From contig NZ_RQIH01000003.1 in NCBI RefSeq assembly GCF_003939025.1, positions 124,001 through 188,000 on the forward strand: a stretch of DNA of 64,000 bases, given 5' to 3'. How positions within the stretch are numbered: position 1 is the first letter of the stretch; every line of letters starts with the position of its first letter. Source of the stretch: Rhizobium sophoriradicis. Lineage in GTDB: Bacteria > Pseudomonadota > Alphaproteobacteria > Rhizobiales > Rhizobiaceae. This document shows positions 27,077 through 36,357 of this stretch, piece by piece. The notes under the pieces were generated by a model. That model saw only the letters and a program-made list of their open reading frames with translations, made no database searches and was not told where the DNA came from. The position numbers were made by a program, and so were the translations under genes.

Positions 27077-27110
27077 GGAAAGATGAGGCTCGGATCCATT
27101 TCATCTTTCC
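27077..27110 (+). terminator. Hairpin after the histidine phosphatase
   Basis: GGAAAGATGA and TCATCTTTCC form a 10-bp perfect stem with a 14-base loop, 11 bases after the stop. No T-run follows, so it may protect the 3' end rather than terminate transcription. Confidence 0.4.
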
Positions 27111-27191
27111 GATGTCTGCTCAAGCTGGCGCGCACAACTAGTCCCTCCCCCCGTGTGGGGAAGGGTTTTGACAGTCGCCTGACTGCACCAA

Positions 27192-28631
27192 TCAGGCGGC
27201 CCGCACAGCCGCCAGCGGTTTCACATTCTGGTTCATGCGGAACAGGTTGTTCGGATCATAGCGCAGCTTGATTTCAGCGAGACGCGCATATTTGGCGCCA
27301 TAAGCCATCTCGACCCGATCCGTCTCATCCTCCGGCATGAAGTTGATATAGGCCGTACCCACAGCATGCGGCTTGGTTGCCTCGAAGAGCTCGCGCGCCC
27401 AGCCAATGCAGCTTGCATCCATTCCCGCTTCCCGCCAGCGCGCATGCACGTTCATGACAAAATGCGAGCTGCGCTGCGGAAAGGCGGTGGCTTCGGTGGG
27501 AATACGGCCGGCGGCCCCACCGACATGGCCGATGAATATTTCGCATTCCGGCCCCGGCAGCTTGCGCACGGCGTTGAGCAGGACGTCGATCGCCGCATCC
27601 GAGAGGGAAGCGAAATCCTGGCTCTTCCAGTAATTGCGCGCGCCAGCTGTCAGAAGCGGATCGAATGCCTGCTGCCAGCCGGTAAACGGCACCGGACCGA
27701 CGACATCGGCAATCGGTTTGCCGATCGCCCGCAATCTGGCCGTCGCCTTTTCCCCCGCCGTTATATCTCCGCAATAGCACATGGCGAGGACCACGATCTC
27801 CTTACCGTGCCATTCGGCCGGCAGGAAAGGCAGCGGCGGCGCCTGGCGCATCACCACCCAGCAGGTCAGTTCATCGGGTGCCGCGTCCAGCGCCTGGCGA
27901 TACTCCCGCAGCACCTTCTCCGCATCAGCGAAGGGATGCACGACCAGCCCCGCAAGAACCTCGGAATGCAGCGGGTTGAGCTGGAATTCGAAGGAGGTGA
28001 CGACGCCAAAATTGCCGCCGCCGCCACGCAGCGCCCAGAAGAGATCCGGCCTTTCCGTTTCGCTCGCTTTGACCAGTTCGCCGTCGGCCGTCACCACATC
28101 CACCGAAACCAGATTGTCGAGGGTCAGCCCGAATTTCCGTGTCAGCCAGCCGAAACCGCCGCCGAGCGTCAGGCCGGCGATGCCGGTCGTCGAATTGATG
28201 CCTGTCGGCAGCACCAGCCCGAAGGCCAACGTTTCCTTGTCGACGTCGCCAAGCGTGGCGCCCGGCTCGACTCTGGCGCGGCGTATCTCGGGATCGACCC
28301 GGACCGACTTCATCGTCGACAGATCGATGACGATGCCTCCTTCGCACATGGCGTTGCCGGCAATGCCGTGGCCGCCGCCGTGCACCGAAACGAGCAGATT
28401 GTTGTCGCGGGCAAACCGTACCGCGCGCACGACGTCGGCCGCCCCGGCGCAACGCGCGATCAACCCAGGCCGACGGTCGATCATCGCGTTCCAGATCGCC
28501 CGAGCCTCGTTGTAATCCGTATCCTTGCTGGTCAGAAGATTGCCGCGAAATCCAGCGGCAAAAGCATCCATGGCCACGTCATTGACCATCGTCTGCCCGC
28601 TTTGCAGGGTCGTCAGGTTCAAATTGTCCAT
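27192..28631 (-). CDS. FAD-binding oxidoreductase, berberine-bridge type
   Basis: A 479-residue flavoprotein of the PCMH/BBE class. The FAD domain includes VSVHGGGHGIAGNAMCEGG, where the His corresponds to the covalently flavinylated residue, then GGGFGWLTRKFGLTLDN; the C-terminal berberine-bridge segment ends with YDPNNLFRMNQNV. Relatives oxidise sugars, alcohols or alkaloid-like compounds and pass electrons to oxygen; substrate unknown. The ATG at 28631 has GGGAGGA 5-6 bases upstream. No signal peptide, so probably cytoplasmic. Confidence 0.85.
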   Translation of the reverse strand: MDNLNLTTLQSGQTMVNDVAMDAFAAGFRGNLLTSKDTDYNEARAIWNAMIDRRPGLIARCAGAADVVRAVRFARDNNLLVSVHGGGHGIAGNAMCEGGIVIDLSTMKSVRVDPEIRRARVEPGATLGDVDKETLAFGLVLPTGINSTTGIAGLTLGGGFGWLTRKFGLTLDNLVSVDVVTADGELVKASETERPDLFWALRGGGGNFGVVTSFEFQLNPLHSEVLAGLVVHPFADAEKVLREYRQALDAAPDELTCWVVMRQAPPLPFLPAEWHGKEIVVLAMCYCGDITAGEKATARLRAIGKPIADVVGPVPFTGWQQAFDPLLTAGARNYWKSQDFASLSDAAIDVLLNAVRKLPGPECEIFIGHVGGAAGRIPTEATAFPQRSSHFVMNVHARWREAGMDASCIGWARELFEATKPHAVGTAYINFMPEDETDRVEMAYGAKYARLAEIKLRYDPNNLFRMNQNVKPLAAVRAA

Positions 28632-28770
28632 GATTTCCTCCCTGCGACCGGCGCCCCGCACCGTCGCGGCCGGCATATTGCGCCCGCAGTGGTCGCCAAA
28701 CAAGTTTTCCAAAAGGATTAGCTCGTTGCCACCGCCGCGATGAGGCTCCACGCAAAAGAAGGTTTAGGTG

Positions 28771-28964
28771 TGCCGTGGATACCCCCTCTGCCCTGCCGGG
28801 CATCTCCCCCACAGGTGGGGAGATTGAATGGGCGCGATGGCTTGCTCAAGCAATTACCGCACGAATATGCCGATGCGTAGAGAGGGAACGATGATCCAGC
28901 CTCCTGCCGATCTCCCTCCTTGTGGGGGAGATGCCCGGCAGGGCAGAGGGCGGTATCCACGGCA
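28771..28964. repeat. RIME-like palindromic repeat
   Basis: Arms 28771-28813 and 28921-28964 are inverted copies that differ by one inserted base over 44 positions, around a loop of about 107 bases; smaller inverted pieces (GTGGGGAGAT / ATCTCCCTCC) lie inside. Size, sequence style (CTCCCCCACAGGTGGGGAG) and intergenic site fit rhizobial RIME-type mosaic elements. A short piece of similar sequence (CCCTCCCCCCGTGTGGGG) lies near 27144. No transposase. Confidence 0.7.
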
Positions 28965-29069
28965 TACCCTCTCGACGAAAACTTCGTCCATCCCCCATTT
29001 CCATACTGTCGCCAGTATCCGATTGATGTATGGAGGGAACTCCAGAAAAAGACGTGCACGGAGGCGGCA

Positions 29070-31382
29070 ATGGATCACCAGGATAAATCCAAGACGGACA
29101 AGAACCTGACGAGCGGCGATCTCGACGAGCAGGCGCTGTTCTTCCATCGCTATCCCCGCCCCGGCAAGCTGGAGATCCAGGCGACCAAGCCGCTCGGCAA
29201 CCAGCGCGACCTCGCGCTCGCCTATTCGCCGGGCGTTGCCGCCCCCTGCCTTGCCATTCGCGACAACCCCGAAACGGCGGCCGACTACACATCCCGCGCC
29301 AATCTCGTCGCCGTCATCTCCAACGGCACCGCCGTGCTCGGCCTCGGCAATATCGGCCCGCTGGCTTCGAAGCCGGTCATGGAGGGCAAGGCCGTGCTCT
29401 TCAAGAAATTCGCCGGCATCGACGTTTTCGACATCGAGATCGACGCGGCGAGCGTCGAACAGATGGTCTCGACCGTCAGCTCCTTGGAGCCGACCTTTGG
29501 CGGCATCAATCTCGAAGACATCAAGGCGCCGGAATGTTTCGAGGTCGAGCGGCGTCTGCGCGAGAAGATGAAGATCCCGGTCTTCCACGACGACCAGCAC
29601 GGCACGGCAATCATCGTCGCCGCCGCGATCTTGAACGGGCTCGAACTTGCCGGCAAGGCGATCGAGAACGTCAAGATCGTCGCATCCGGCGCGGGTGCCG
29701 CCGCCCTTGCCTGCTTGAACCTGCTGGTAACCCTCGGTGCCAAGCGCGAAAACATCTGGGTCCATGACCTCGAAGGCCTGGTCTATGAGGGCCGCACCGA
29801 GTTGATGGATGAGTGGAAGGCCGTCTACGCCCAGAAGAGCGATACGCGCACACTTGCTGAAAACATTGGCGGCGCCGATGTCTTCCTCGGCCTTTCCGCC
29901 GCCGGCGTCCTCAAGCCGGAACTGCTGGCACAGATGGCCGACAAGCCGCTGATCATGGCGCTTGCCAATCCGACGCCGGAGATCATGCCGGATCTCGCCC
30001 GCGCCGCCCGTCCGGATGCGATGATCTGCACCGGCCGCTCGGATTTCGCCAACCAGGTCAATAACGTCCTCTGCTTCCCCTATATCTTCCGCGGCGCGCT
30101 CGATTGCGGCGCTGAGACGATCAACGAGGAAATGAAGATGGCGGCCGTGCGTGCCATCGCAGCGCTTGCCCGCGAAGAGCCGTCCGATGTCGCCGCCCGC
30201 GCCTATTCCGGCGAGACCCCGGTCTTCGGCCCGGATTATCTGATCCCCTCGCCTTTCGATCCGCGCCTCATCCTGCGCATCGCGCCGGCCGTCGCCAAGG
30301 CCGCCGAACAGAGCGGTGTCGCCCGCCGCCCGATCCAGGATTTCGACGCCTATTTGGATCAGCTGAACCGCTTCGTTTTCCGCTCCGGCTTTGTCATGAA
30401 GCCGATCTTCACTGCGGCCAAGGCCGCCGAGCGCAAGCGCGTCATCTTCTCCGAAGGCGAAGACGAGCGCGTGCTGCGCGCCGCCCAGGTGCTGCTTGAG
30501 GAAGGCCTGGCCAAACCGATCCTGATCGGCCGTCCGCAGGTCATCGAAACGCGGCTCAAGCGCTACGGCCTGCGCATTCGGCCGCTGCAGGATTTCGAGG
30601 TGATCAATCCGGAAGACGACCCGCGCTTCCGCGAATATGTCGATCTCTATTTCTCGCTCGTCGGCCGCCGCGGCGTCATTCCCGAAGCCGCCCGCACCAT
30701 CGTGCGCACCAACACGACGGTCATCGGCGCGCTGGCGCTGAGGCGCGGCGAGGCCGATGCGCTGATCTGCGGCCTCGAAGGCCGCTATGAAAAGCATCTG
30801 CGCGATGTGCGCCAGATCATCGGCAAGCGCAAGGACGTGCGCGATTTCTCCGCGCTCAGCCTGATGATCTCGCAGCGCGGCGCCACCTTCTTCACCGACA
30901 CCTACGTCACCTTCAATCCGAGCGCCGAAGAGATCGCCGAGGCGACGGTGATGGCGGCCGAGGAAATCCGCCGTTTCGGAATCACCCCGCGCGCTGCCCT
31001 CGTCTCGCATTCCAACTTCGGCTCGCGCGAATCCGAAAGCGCCACCAAGATGCGCAATGCCCTGCAGCTCGTGCGCGACGCCGCCCCCGATCTCGAGGTC
31101 GATGGTGAAATGCACGGTGAAAGCGCCATCTCCGAAGCCCTGCGCAAGCGCGTCATGCCGCACACGACGCTGCACGACGAGGCGAACCTGCTGGTCTTCC
31201 CGAACCTCGATGCCGCCAACATCACGCTTGGCGTGGTCAAATCGATGACGGATGGACTGCATGTCGGACCGATCCTGCTGGGTGCCGCCATGCCCGCCCA
31301 CATCCTCGCGCCCTCGGTCACCTCCCGCGGCGTCGTCAACATGGCGGCATTGGCCGTCGTCGAGGCATCGCAGCCGGCTTAA
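29070..31382 (+). CDS. dme: Malic enzyme, DME type
   Basis: A 770-residue multidomain malic enzyme that decarboxylates malate to pyruvate. Residues 1 to about 430 are the malic domain (ALAYSPGVAAPC, GLGNIGPLASKPVMEGKAVLFK, metal-binding FHDDQHGTA, nucleotide-binding ASGAGAAALA). The remainder is a phosphotransacetylase-like domain that in relatives binds acetyl-CoA as a regulator. The ALFFHRYPRPGKLEI start and length resemble S. meliloti DME (NAD-preferring, needed for nitrogen fixation in that host) more than TME, but this is from memory. GGAGG lies 5 bases before the ATG; a RIME-like repeat sits in its promoter region. Confidence 0.85.
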   Translation: MDHQDKSKTDKNLTSGDLDEQALFFHRYPRPGKLEIQATKPLGNQRDLALAYSPGVAAPCLAIRDNPETAADYTSRANLVAVISNGTAVLGLGNIGPLASKPVMEGKAVLFKKFAGIDVFDIEIDAASVEQMVSTVSSLEPTFGGINLEDIKAPECFEVERRLREKMKIPVFHDDQHGTAIIVAAAILNGLELAGKAIENVKIVASGAGAAALACLNLLVTLGAKRENIWVHDLEGLVYEGRTELMDEWKAVYAQKSDTRTLAENIGGADVFLGLSAAGVLKPELLAQMADKPLIMALANPTPEIMPDLARAARPDAMICTGRSDFANQVNNVLCFPYIFRGALDCGAETINEEMKMAAVRAIAALAREEPSDVAARAYSGETPVFGPDYLIPSPFDPRLILRIAPAVAKAAEQSGVARRPIQDFDAYLDQLNRFVFRSGFVMKPIFTAAKAAERKRVIFSEGEDERVLRAAQVLLEEGLAKPILIGRPQVIETRLKRYGLRIRPLQDFEVINPEDDPRFREYVDLYFSLVGRRGVIPEAARTIVRTNTTVIGALALRRGEADALICGLEGRYEKHLRDVRQIIGKRKDVRDFSALSLMISQRGATFFTDTYVTFNPSAEEIAEATVMAAEEIRRFGITPRAALVSHSNFGSRESESATKMRNALQLVRDAAPDLEVDGEMHGESAISEALRKRVMPHTTLHDEANLLVFPNLDAANITLGVVKSMTDGLHVGPILLGAAMPAHILAPSVTSRGVVNMAALAVVEASQPA

Positions 31383-31407
31383 GCCGGCTGCTAGCAACCC
31401 GGCAATA

Positions 31408-31941
31408 TCAGGCAGCCCGGATCGACAGGCGCCCTTTATCCGCGAGCGCATCGGCGCGTTCGTTGCCGGCAATACCGGAATGGCCTTTGCACCAGGTAAC
31501 GGTCACCAGGGCGTTCTGGGATAGTTGAAGATCGACTGCCTTCCACAGTTCCGCATTGTCGATCGTTCGCCTTCGAGCATTTCCATTCGGGCTGCTCTTC
31601 TTCCAGCCGTTGTTTTTCCAGATATGTCGCCGGCTGTTGCAGCCTTTGACGGCATAGACGGAATCGGACCAGATGGTCGCAGCTTCGCCGGCTGCTTCGC
31701 TATTGATCCAGATTGCGGCCTTCAGGACGGCGGTCAATTCCATCGAATTATTGGCCGACTCCTGGACGCCACCGAATCCGGAGGCGATCTCCACTGCATC
31801 GCGATAGGTGACAAATGCCCAGCCGCCGTGTTGGGAACCGGGTTCGTAACAACCGTCTACGAAGATGTGAAGGCCGTGTTGAGCTTCGCGCATCCGGCCG
31901 GTTGCTCCAGGCAAGCTAAGTTCGTTAAAGATGCCTATCAT
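31408..31941 (-). CDS. RNase HI-like protein
   Basis: A 177-residue protein with the RNase HI fold: IFVDGCYEP (first Asp), SMELTAVLKA (Glu), TIWSDSVYAVKG (second Asp) and WCKGHSGIAGNERADALAD (His loop and last Asp). All four acidic catalytic residues are present, so it can plausibly cut RNA in RNA-DNA hybrids. It is not the usual rnhA: the core differs and there is an N-terminal extension. Start at ATG 31941 has GAGGCGAGA upstream; ATG 31893 is the alternative. Confidence 0.75.
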   Translation of the reverse strand: MIGIFNELSLPGATGRMREAQHGLHIFVDGCYEPGSQHGGWAFVTYRDAVEIASGFGGVQESANNSMELTAVLKAAIWINSEAAGEAATIWSDSVYAVKGCNSRRHIWKNNGWKKSSPNGNARRRTIDNAELWKAVDLQLSQNALVTVTWCKGHSGIAGNERADALADKGRLSIRAA

Positions 31942-32110
31942 TCTCGCCTCGCTCCCGCCTTTGCTACGCTCGCCGCCCAGACCAGCGCCTATCGCGACGG
32001 TCTGCGCGCCGCTTGACGCGGAATGCACCCCGTCGATTGTGTCGACCATTGACGATAGTAGCGGCAGTGGTGCCTATTGCCGAGGGGGGAACTATGGGGC
32101 AGCGTGGATC

Positions 32111-32707
32111 ATGGACAATCCGTTGAGCAACGCCGGTAAGCGCGATCGAACCGTAACCGTACGTCGTATTCTCAAGGTCAATCATGCTGGCGAATTCGGC
32201 GCAATACGCATTTATGGCGCACAGATCTGGATGGCCCGTAGGCTGTTTCCCGACATCGTTCCTGCACTCCGCGATATGCGAGATGACGAGATCAAGCATT
32301 GCCGCCTGTTTCGCGACGCGATGCCGTCCAGGAAGGCCAGGCCATGCCGCGTCATGGCATTCTGGAGCCTCGGCGGTTACCTGCTGGGTTTCCTGACTGC
32401 CCTCGGTGGACGTAACATGGTCTGGATCTGTACCGAGGCGGTTGAAAGCACTGTTCACCGTCACCTTGAGGGTCAATTGGCCTTTCTGGCGGCCGGAGAC
32501 CCCGAGCTTCATGGCCTTATTGCCTCCATTCAAGAGGAAGAATTGGCTCATCTCAGGGAGGCCGAGAAAAACCAGACCGCACGCGGAATGAGCCACACAC
32601 TGCTCCTGCCCGTCATCGCCGCACTCACCGATTTGATGATCTGGCTCTCGACATGGGGAGACTCAAGCTGGATGCACGCCGAAATGGCGCGCTCGAAGCA
32701 GATCTGA
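32111..32707 (+). CDS. COQ7-like di-iron hydroxylase
   Basis: A 198-residue protein of the COQ7/demethoxyubiquinone hydroxylase family, a di-iron ferritin-like fold. The iron ligands are visible: VNHAGEFGAIRIY (Glu), DDEIKHCRLF (ExxH), TEAVESTVHRH (Glu) and QEEELAHLREA (ExxH). COQ7 adds the C6 hydroxyl in ubiquinone synthesis. The C-terminus is hydrophobic (LLPVIAALTDLMIWLS). Rhizobia are thought to rely on FAD hydroxylases such as UbiL, so this may be a second route or another function. The ribosome site is weak. Divergent from the RNase H-like gene. Confidence 0.8.
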   Translation: MDNPLSNAGKRDRTVTVRRILKVNHAGEFGAIRIYGAQIWMARRLFPDIVPALRDMRDDEIKHCRLFRDAMPSRKARPCRVMAFWSLGGYLLGFLTALGGRNMVWICTEAVESTVHRHLEGQLAFLAAGDPELHGLIASIQEEELAHLREAEKNQTARGMSHTLLLPVIAALTDLMIWLSTWGDSSWMHAEMARSKQI

Positions 32708-32899
32708 CAGTCCGCGACCGGATCTGTCCGCGAGCGACGTCTGGCGCGACGCGTGGAATCGCCGGCCTCTGCTGGATAAGATCGCGAAAATACGCTAAGA
32801 ATTTCTCTGAGCTTATTAAGAGAAACACGCTAAGAGGAAACGCGCGGCGAAGTGACGTCGCATCGACCACCAACCGTTTGCTCATTCCGGGACGACGCC

Positions 32900-33997
32900 G
32901 TGAAACGCCGAAACCTGTCTTTTGTGCTTCTCGTTGCCTTCGCGACGCCCGTCGCCGCGCAGACGAGCGCCATCTGCGACGACCTGCGCGGTCGCCTCGC
33001 CGACCTGCCGCGATCGATCGGCAACGGCAATGGTCTGGAAGCGCGCCAGTTTGCTGGTGCCATCGCCGAGCAGAACCTCGAGCTGCGCAAGGTCCGCAAC
33101 GACCTGCGCAGCTACGGTTGCACCTCGGGCAGCATGGTGGTGATCGGCGGCGAGAATGCCGATTATTGCGACGAGCTCTCGCAGGCCGAAGCCCGGATGA
33201 TCGACAATATCCGCTATCTCCAGGATCGTCGCGCCGAACTGCGCAGTCAGGGCGGTGATGACGGCGGGCGCCGCGAACTGATGGCAGCTCTTGAGCGCAA
33301 TGGCTGCAACAGCGAGAATTTCTACGCCCCGTCCGATCGCAGCGCCAACGATCCTGCCCCGAGCATCGAGGAACAGGCGATGCGCGGCGATACCTTCATT
33401 CCGCTCGGCGGCGGTGAAGAGTTCGATCCGCGTTATGACCTGCCGCGGGCCGAGATGATGTCGCCGGTCAGCACCATCTGCGTGCGCAGCTGCGACGGCG
33501 GCTTCTTCCCGATCAGCTCGAACGCCATTTCGGTCGATTTCGGCCGCGATGCTGAGACCTGCGCCAAGATGTGCCCCGGCATCGAGACCGAGCTTTTCTA
33601 TCGCGACGTAAGGAGCACGGAAGCCGCGAACATGATTTCGGTGGCAACCGGCACACCCTACAGCGCTATGCAGAACGCCTTCGCCTATAAGAACCGCGCG
33701 CCCGGCGAGAAAAATGCCTGCGCCTGCAATCTCGCCGCCTATTACGAAGAGATGCGCGGCAAGCAGGCCCTGAGCGAACCGCAGCAGCAGAGCTCGATCA
33801 CGACGATCCGCACCAATCCGCCGGCGAAAGATACCGCGGCTGCGCCAACGGCACCCCGGCCGTCAGTCCCGGAGCGTCCCTATGACCCTGCGCAAAACAA
33901 GGTCCGGCAGGTTGGCCCGCAATTCCTCGCAGGCGACCAGGGTTCGATCGATCTTGCCAACCCGGCAACACCTGGCCCGCAGCCGCAACAGCAGTGA
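32900..33997 (+). CDS. DUF2865 exported protein
   Basis: A 365-residue protein resembling DUF2865. The GTG start (VKRRNLSFVLLVAFATPVAAQ) gives a clean Sec signal peptide of about 20 residues. The mature part has a coiled helical region (about 30-130), then a Cys-rich domain with CVRSCDGGFFPIS, CAKMCPGIETELF and ENACACN, and a disordered Pro/Gln tail. The CVRSCDGGFFPI block is the family hallmark. Role unknown; periplasmic or surface. Closely convergent with bluB. Confidence 0.7.
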   Translation: MKRRNLSFVLLVAFATPVAAQTSAICDDLRGRLADLPRSIGNGNGLEARQFAGAIAEQNLELRKVRNDLRSYGCTSGSMVVIGGENADYCDELSQAEARMIDNIRYLQDRRAELRSQGGDDGGRRELMAALERNGCNSENFYAPSDRSANDPAPSIEEQAMRGDTFIPLGGGEEFDPRYDLPRAEMMSPVSTICVRSCDGGFFPISSNAISVDFGRDAETCAKMCPGIETELFYRDVRSTEAANMISVATGTPYSAMQNAFAYKNRAPGEKNACACNLAAYYEEMRGKQALSEPQQQSSITTIRTNPPAKDTAAAPTAPRPSVPERPYDPAQNKVRQVGPQFLAGDQGSIDLANPATPGPQPQQQ

Positions 33998-34000
33998 CCG

Positions 34001-34738
<738 letters not shown>

Positions 34739-34751
34739 CTATCTTGCCAGG

Positions 34752-34911
34752 CCGGTCTTCTGACTCGGCGTCATCCGTCTGCCGCAGCCTTCCCGGCAAA
34801 AGCCAGTGGCATGATGAAGCGGCAGGCGTCGGCCTTACAGCGTTGGGCACGTTCCGGTCTTCCACCGGATTCCCGATTCTCCCGCGCGAAAGCGGGCACC
34901 TGACGAAGCAT
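34752..34911 (-). promoter_or_regulatory. Cobalamin riboswitch of bluB
   Basis: Read on the minus strand the leader holds GGGAATCCGGTG, then the B12 box GCCACTGG (34803-34810) and the closing CAGAAGACCGGCCTGGCA, in the normal order and spacing for the AdoCbl class. Between it and the bluB ATG, CCCAAC (34732-34737) can pair with GTTGGGG (34699-34705), which contains the ribosome site. This suggests translational shut-off when cobalamin is bound. Confidence 0.92.
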
Positions 34912-35088
34912 CTATTTCAGGAAAGCACTTCGCGGGCAAGCGCCGGCAGCACAGCGATTTGCCCGCTGACGGGCCAGTGCACAGCCAGCAGCTGGTCACG
35001 ACCACGCTTGCAAATGCATTGAAGAAACTTGCCGCCAGAAGACGGATTGCTGCACGCCGGAGCCCTCTTTCAGGCCGCCAGATTCTGC

Positions 35089-35117
35089 GTGACAACGGGA
35101 GGCCGCCACGCTAAACA
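35089..35117 (+). promoter_or_regulatory. Putative promoter of the aroG leader
   Basis: GTGACA (35089-35094), 17 bases, then TAAACA (35112-35117). A start 7 bases further would fall on the A of the leader-peptide ATG at 35124, giving a leaderless message, which fits the lack of a ribosome site there. The hexamers are only fair matches. Confidence 0.4.
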
Positions 35118-35123
35118 CGCCGC

Positions 35124-35198
35124 ATGTCGATCACTTCCGTCTACGCCTCGCGATTTTATTGGTACCGCTGCTCCCAGCGGATGCGGGTCCATGCGTAA
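35124..35198 (+). CDS. aroG attenuator leader peptide
   Basis: A 24-codon ORF with ATG start and TAA stop, 91 bases before aroG. It has Tyr at codon 7 and the run RFYWYR at codons 10-15, i.e. all three aromatic amino acids whose pathway begins with the downstream enzyme. An in-frame stop 12 bases upstream fixes the start. There is no Shine-Dalgarno next to it (GGGAGG lies about 20 bases away), so it may be leaderless, as reported for the S. meliloti trpL leader. The peptide probably has no separate role in the simplest model. Confidence 0.75.
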   Translation: MSITSVYASRFYWYRCSQRMRVHA

Positions 35199-35256
35199 CT
35201 GAAGTCGACGCGACGACAACCCGAACAGCCGCTAGTCTACCTGGCGGCTTTTTTGT
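35165..35256 (+). promoter_or_regulatory. Transcription attenuator of aroG
   Basis: Segment 1 CCGCTG (35165-35170) pairs with segment 2 CAGCGG (35175-35180). Segment 2 AGCGG can instead pair with CCGCT (35229-35233) in the 5' arm of the terminator. A ribosome stalled at the Phe-Tyr-Trp-Tyr codons (35154-35165) would cover segment 1 and favour the 2:3 antiterminator. Confidence 0.72.
35227..35256 (+). terminator. Attenuator terminator before aroG
   Basis: AGCCGCTAG, loop TCTAC, CTGGCGGCT (9 bp with one U-G pair) followed by TTTTTT. It lies 34 bases upstream of the aroG GTG with no other gene between. Confidence 0.85.
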
Positions 35257-35289
35257 TTCCGCACGGTATGACCAAACAGGAGCCACACC

Positions 35290-36357
35290 GTGTCCGATAC
35301 CATCGACGATCTGCGTATCCTCGAAATCACCCCACTGACCAAACCCGCCGATATCCTCGCGGAAATTCCCCGAACCGCTGACGTCAGCGAGACGGTGACC
35401 AGTAACCGCAATGCGATCCATAAGATTCTGGAGGGAAAGGACGACCGCCTGATCGTCGTCATCGGCCCCTGCTCTATCCACGATCCTGCCGCCGCCCGCG
35501 AATATGCCGAGCGGTTGGTGCGACAGAGGCAGCGCTTCTCCGGTGATCTCGAAATCGTCATGCGCGTCTATTTCGAAAAGCCCCGCACCACGGTCGGCTG
35601 GAAGGGTCTGATGAACGACCCGCATCTCGATGGCAGCTACCGCATCGAGGAAGGGCTTCGGATTGCCCGGCGCCTGCTGCTCGACATCAATGCGATGGGC
35701 CTGCCCGCCGGTGTCGAATTCCTCGAGACGATCACGCCGCAATACATTACCGACCTCGTCAGCTGGGGGGCGATCGGCGCCCGCACGACCGAAAGCCAGA
35801 TCCATCGCCAGCTCGCCTCCGGCCTCTCCTGCCCGATCGGCTTCAAGAACGGCACGGATGGCGGCGCACGCGTCGCGCTCGATGCCATCCTCGCCGCCTC
35901 GCAGCCGCATCACTTCCCCGCCGTCACCAAGGACGGGCAGGCTGCCATTGCCTCAACAAAGGGCAACGAGGACTGCCACATCATCCTGCGCGGCGGCAGG
36001 CGGCCGAACTATGAAGCGGCCGATGTTCAAGCTGTCGTCGGCGAAGCCGTCAAGCTCGGTGTTCTCCCGCGCATCCTTATCGATGCCAGCCATGCCAACA
36101 GCAACAAGGACCCGATGAACCAGCCGCATGTGGTCAAGGACGTCGCCGCACAGATCACCGCAGGCAATCGCCACATCAAAGGCATGATGATCGAGAGCAA
36201 CCTCGTCGCCGGCCGCCAGGATCTCGTCCCCGGCAAGCCGCTCGTCTACGGCCAGTCCATCACCGACGGCTGCATCGATTGGGATATGTCGGTCGCCGTG
36301 CTGGAAGACCTCGCCGTTTCCGCCCGCGAACGGCGCAAGGCGGCGGCCGCAGCTTAA
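35290..36357 (+). CDS. aroG: DAHP synthase, class I (AroG/F/H type)
   Basis: A 355-residue enzyme condensing phosphoenolpyruvate and erythrose-4-phosphate to DAHP, the first step of the shikimate pathway. Class I features: VIGPCSIHDP (metal-binding Cys), KPRTTVGWKGL, GARTTESQIHR, FKNGTDG, DASHANSNKDP and GMMIESNL. Length is normal for the AroG group with a feedback-inhibition N-terminal extension. GTG start with AGGAG 7 bases upstream. Expression is predicted to be controlled by the leader attenuator at 35124-35256. Its stop overlaps the convergent TolB-like stop by 4 bases. Confidence 0.95.
   Translation: MSDTIDDLRILEITPLTKPADILAEIPRTADVSETVTSNRNAIHKILEGKDDRLIVVIGPCSIHDPAAAREYAERLVRQRQRFSGDLEIVMRVYFEKPRTTVGWKGLMNDPHLDGSYRIEEGLRIARRLLLDINAMGLPAGVEFLETITPQYITDLVSWGAIGARTTESQIHRQLASGLSCPIGFKNGTDGGARVALDAILAASQPHHFPAVTKDGQAAIASTKGNEDCHIILRGGRRPNYEAADVQAVVGEAVKLGVLPRILIDASHANSNKDPMNQPHVVKDVAAQITAGNRHIKGMMIESNLVAGRQDLVPGKPLVYGQSITDGCIDWDMSVAVLEDLAVSARERRKAAAAA

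Noticed and set aside
27137..27165. Intrinsic terminator for the histidine phosphatase in CCCTCCCCCCGTGTGGGGAAGGGTTTTG
   Set aside because: It can fold and has four Ts, but it looks like a fragment of the RIME-type repeat; I could not decide on function and did not list it as a terminator.
28771..28964. Inverted repeats as ends of an insertion sequence
   Set aside because: Only about 107 bases separate the arms, with no transposase and no target-site duplication seen.
28854..31472. An 872-codon open frame on the minus strand opposite dme
   Set aside because: It mirrors the strong codon bias of dme, is His/Asp/Gly-rich without any domain, and has no ribosome site. Shadow of the real gene.
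31408..32707. RNase H-like and COQ7-like genes as a defence or mobile island
   Set aside because: Base composition is close to the rest, and no integrase, toxin or phage gene is near.
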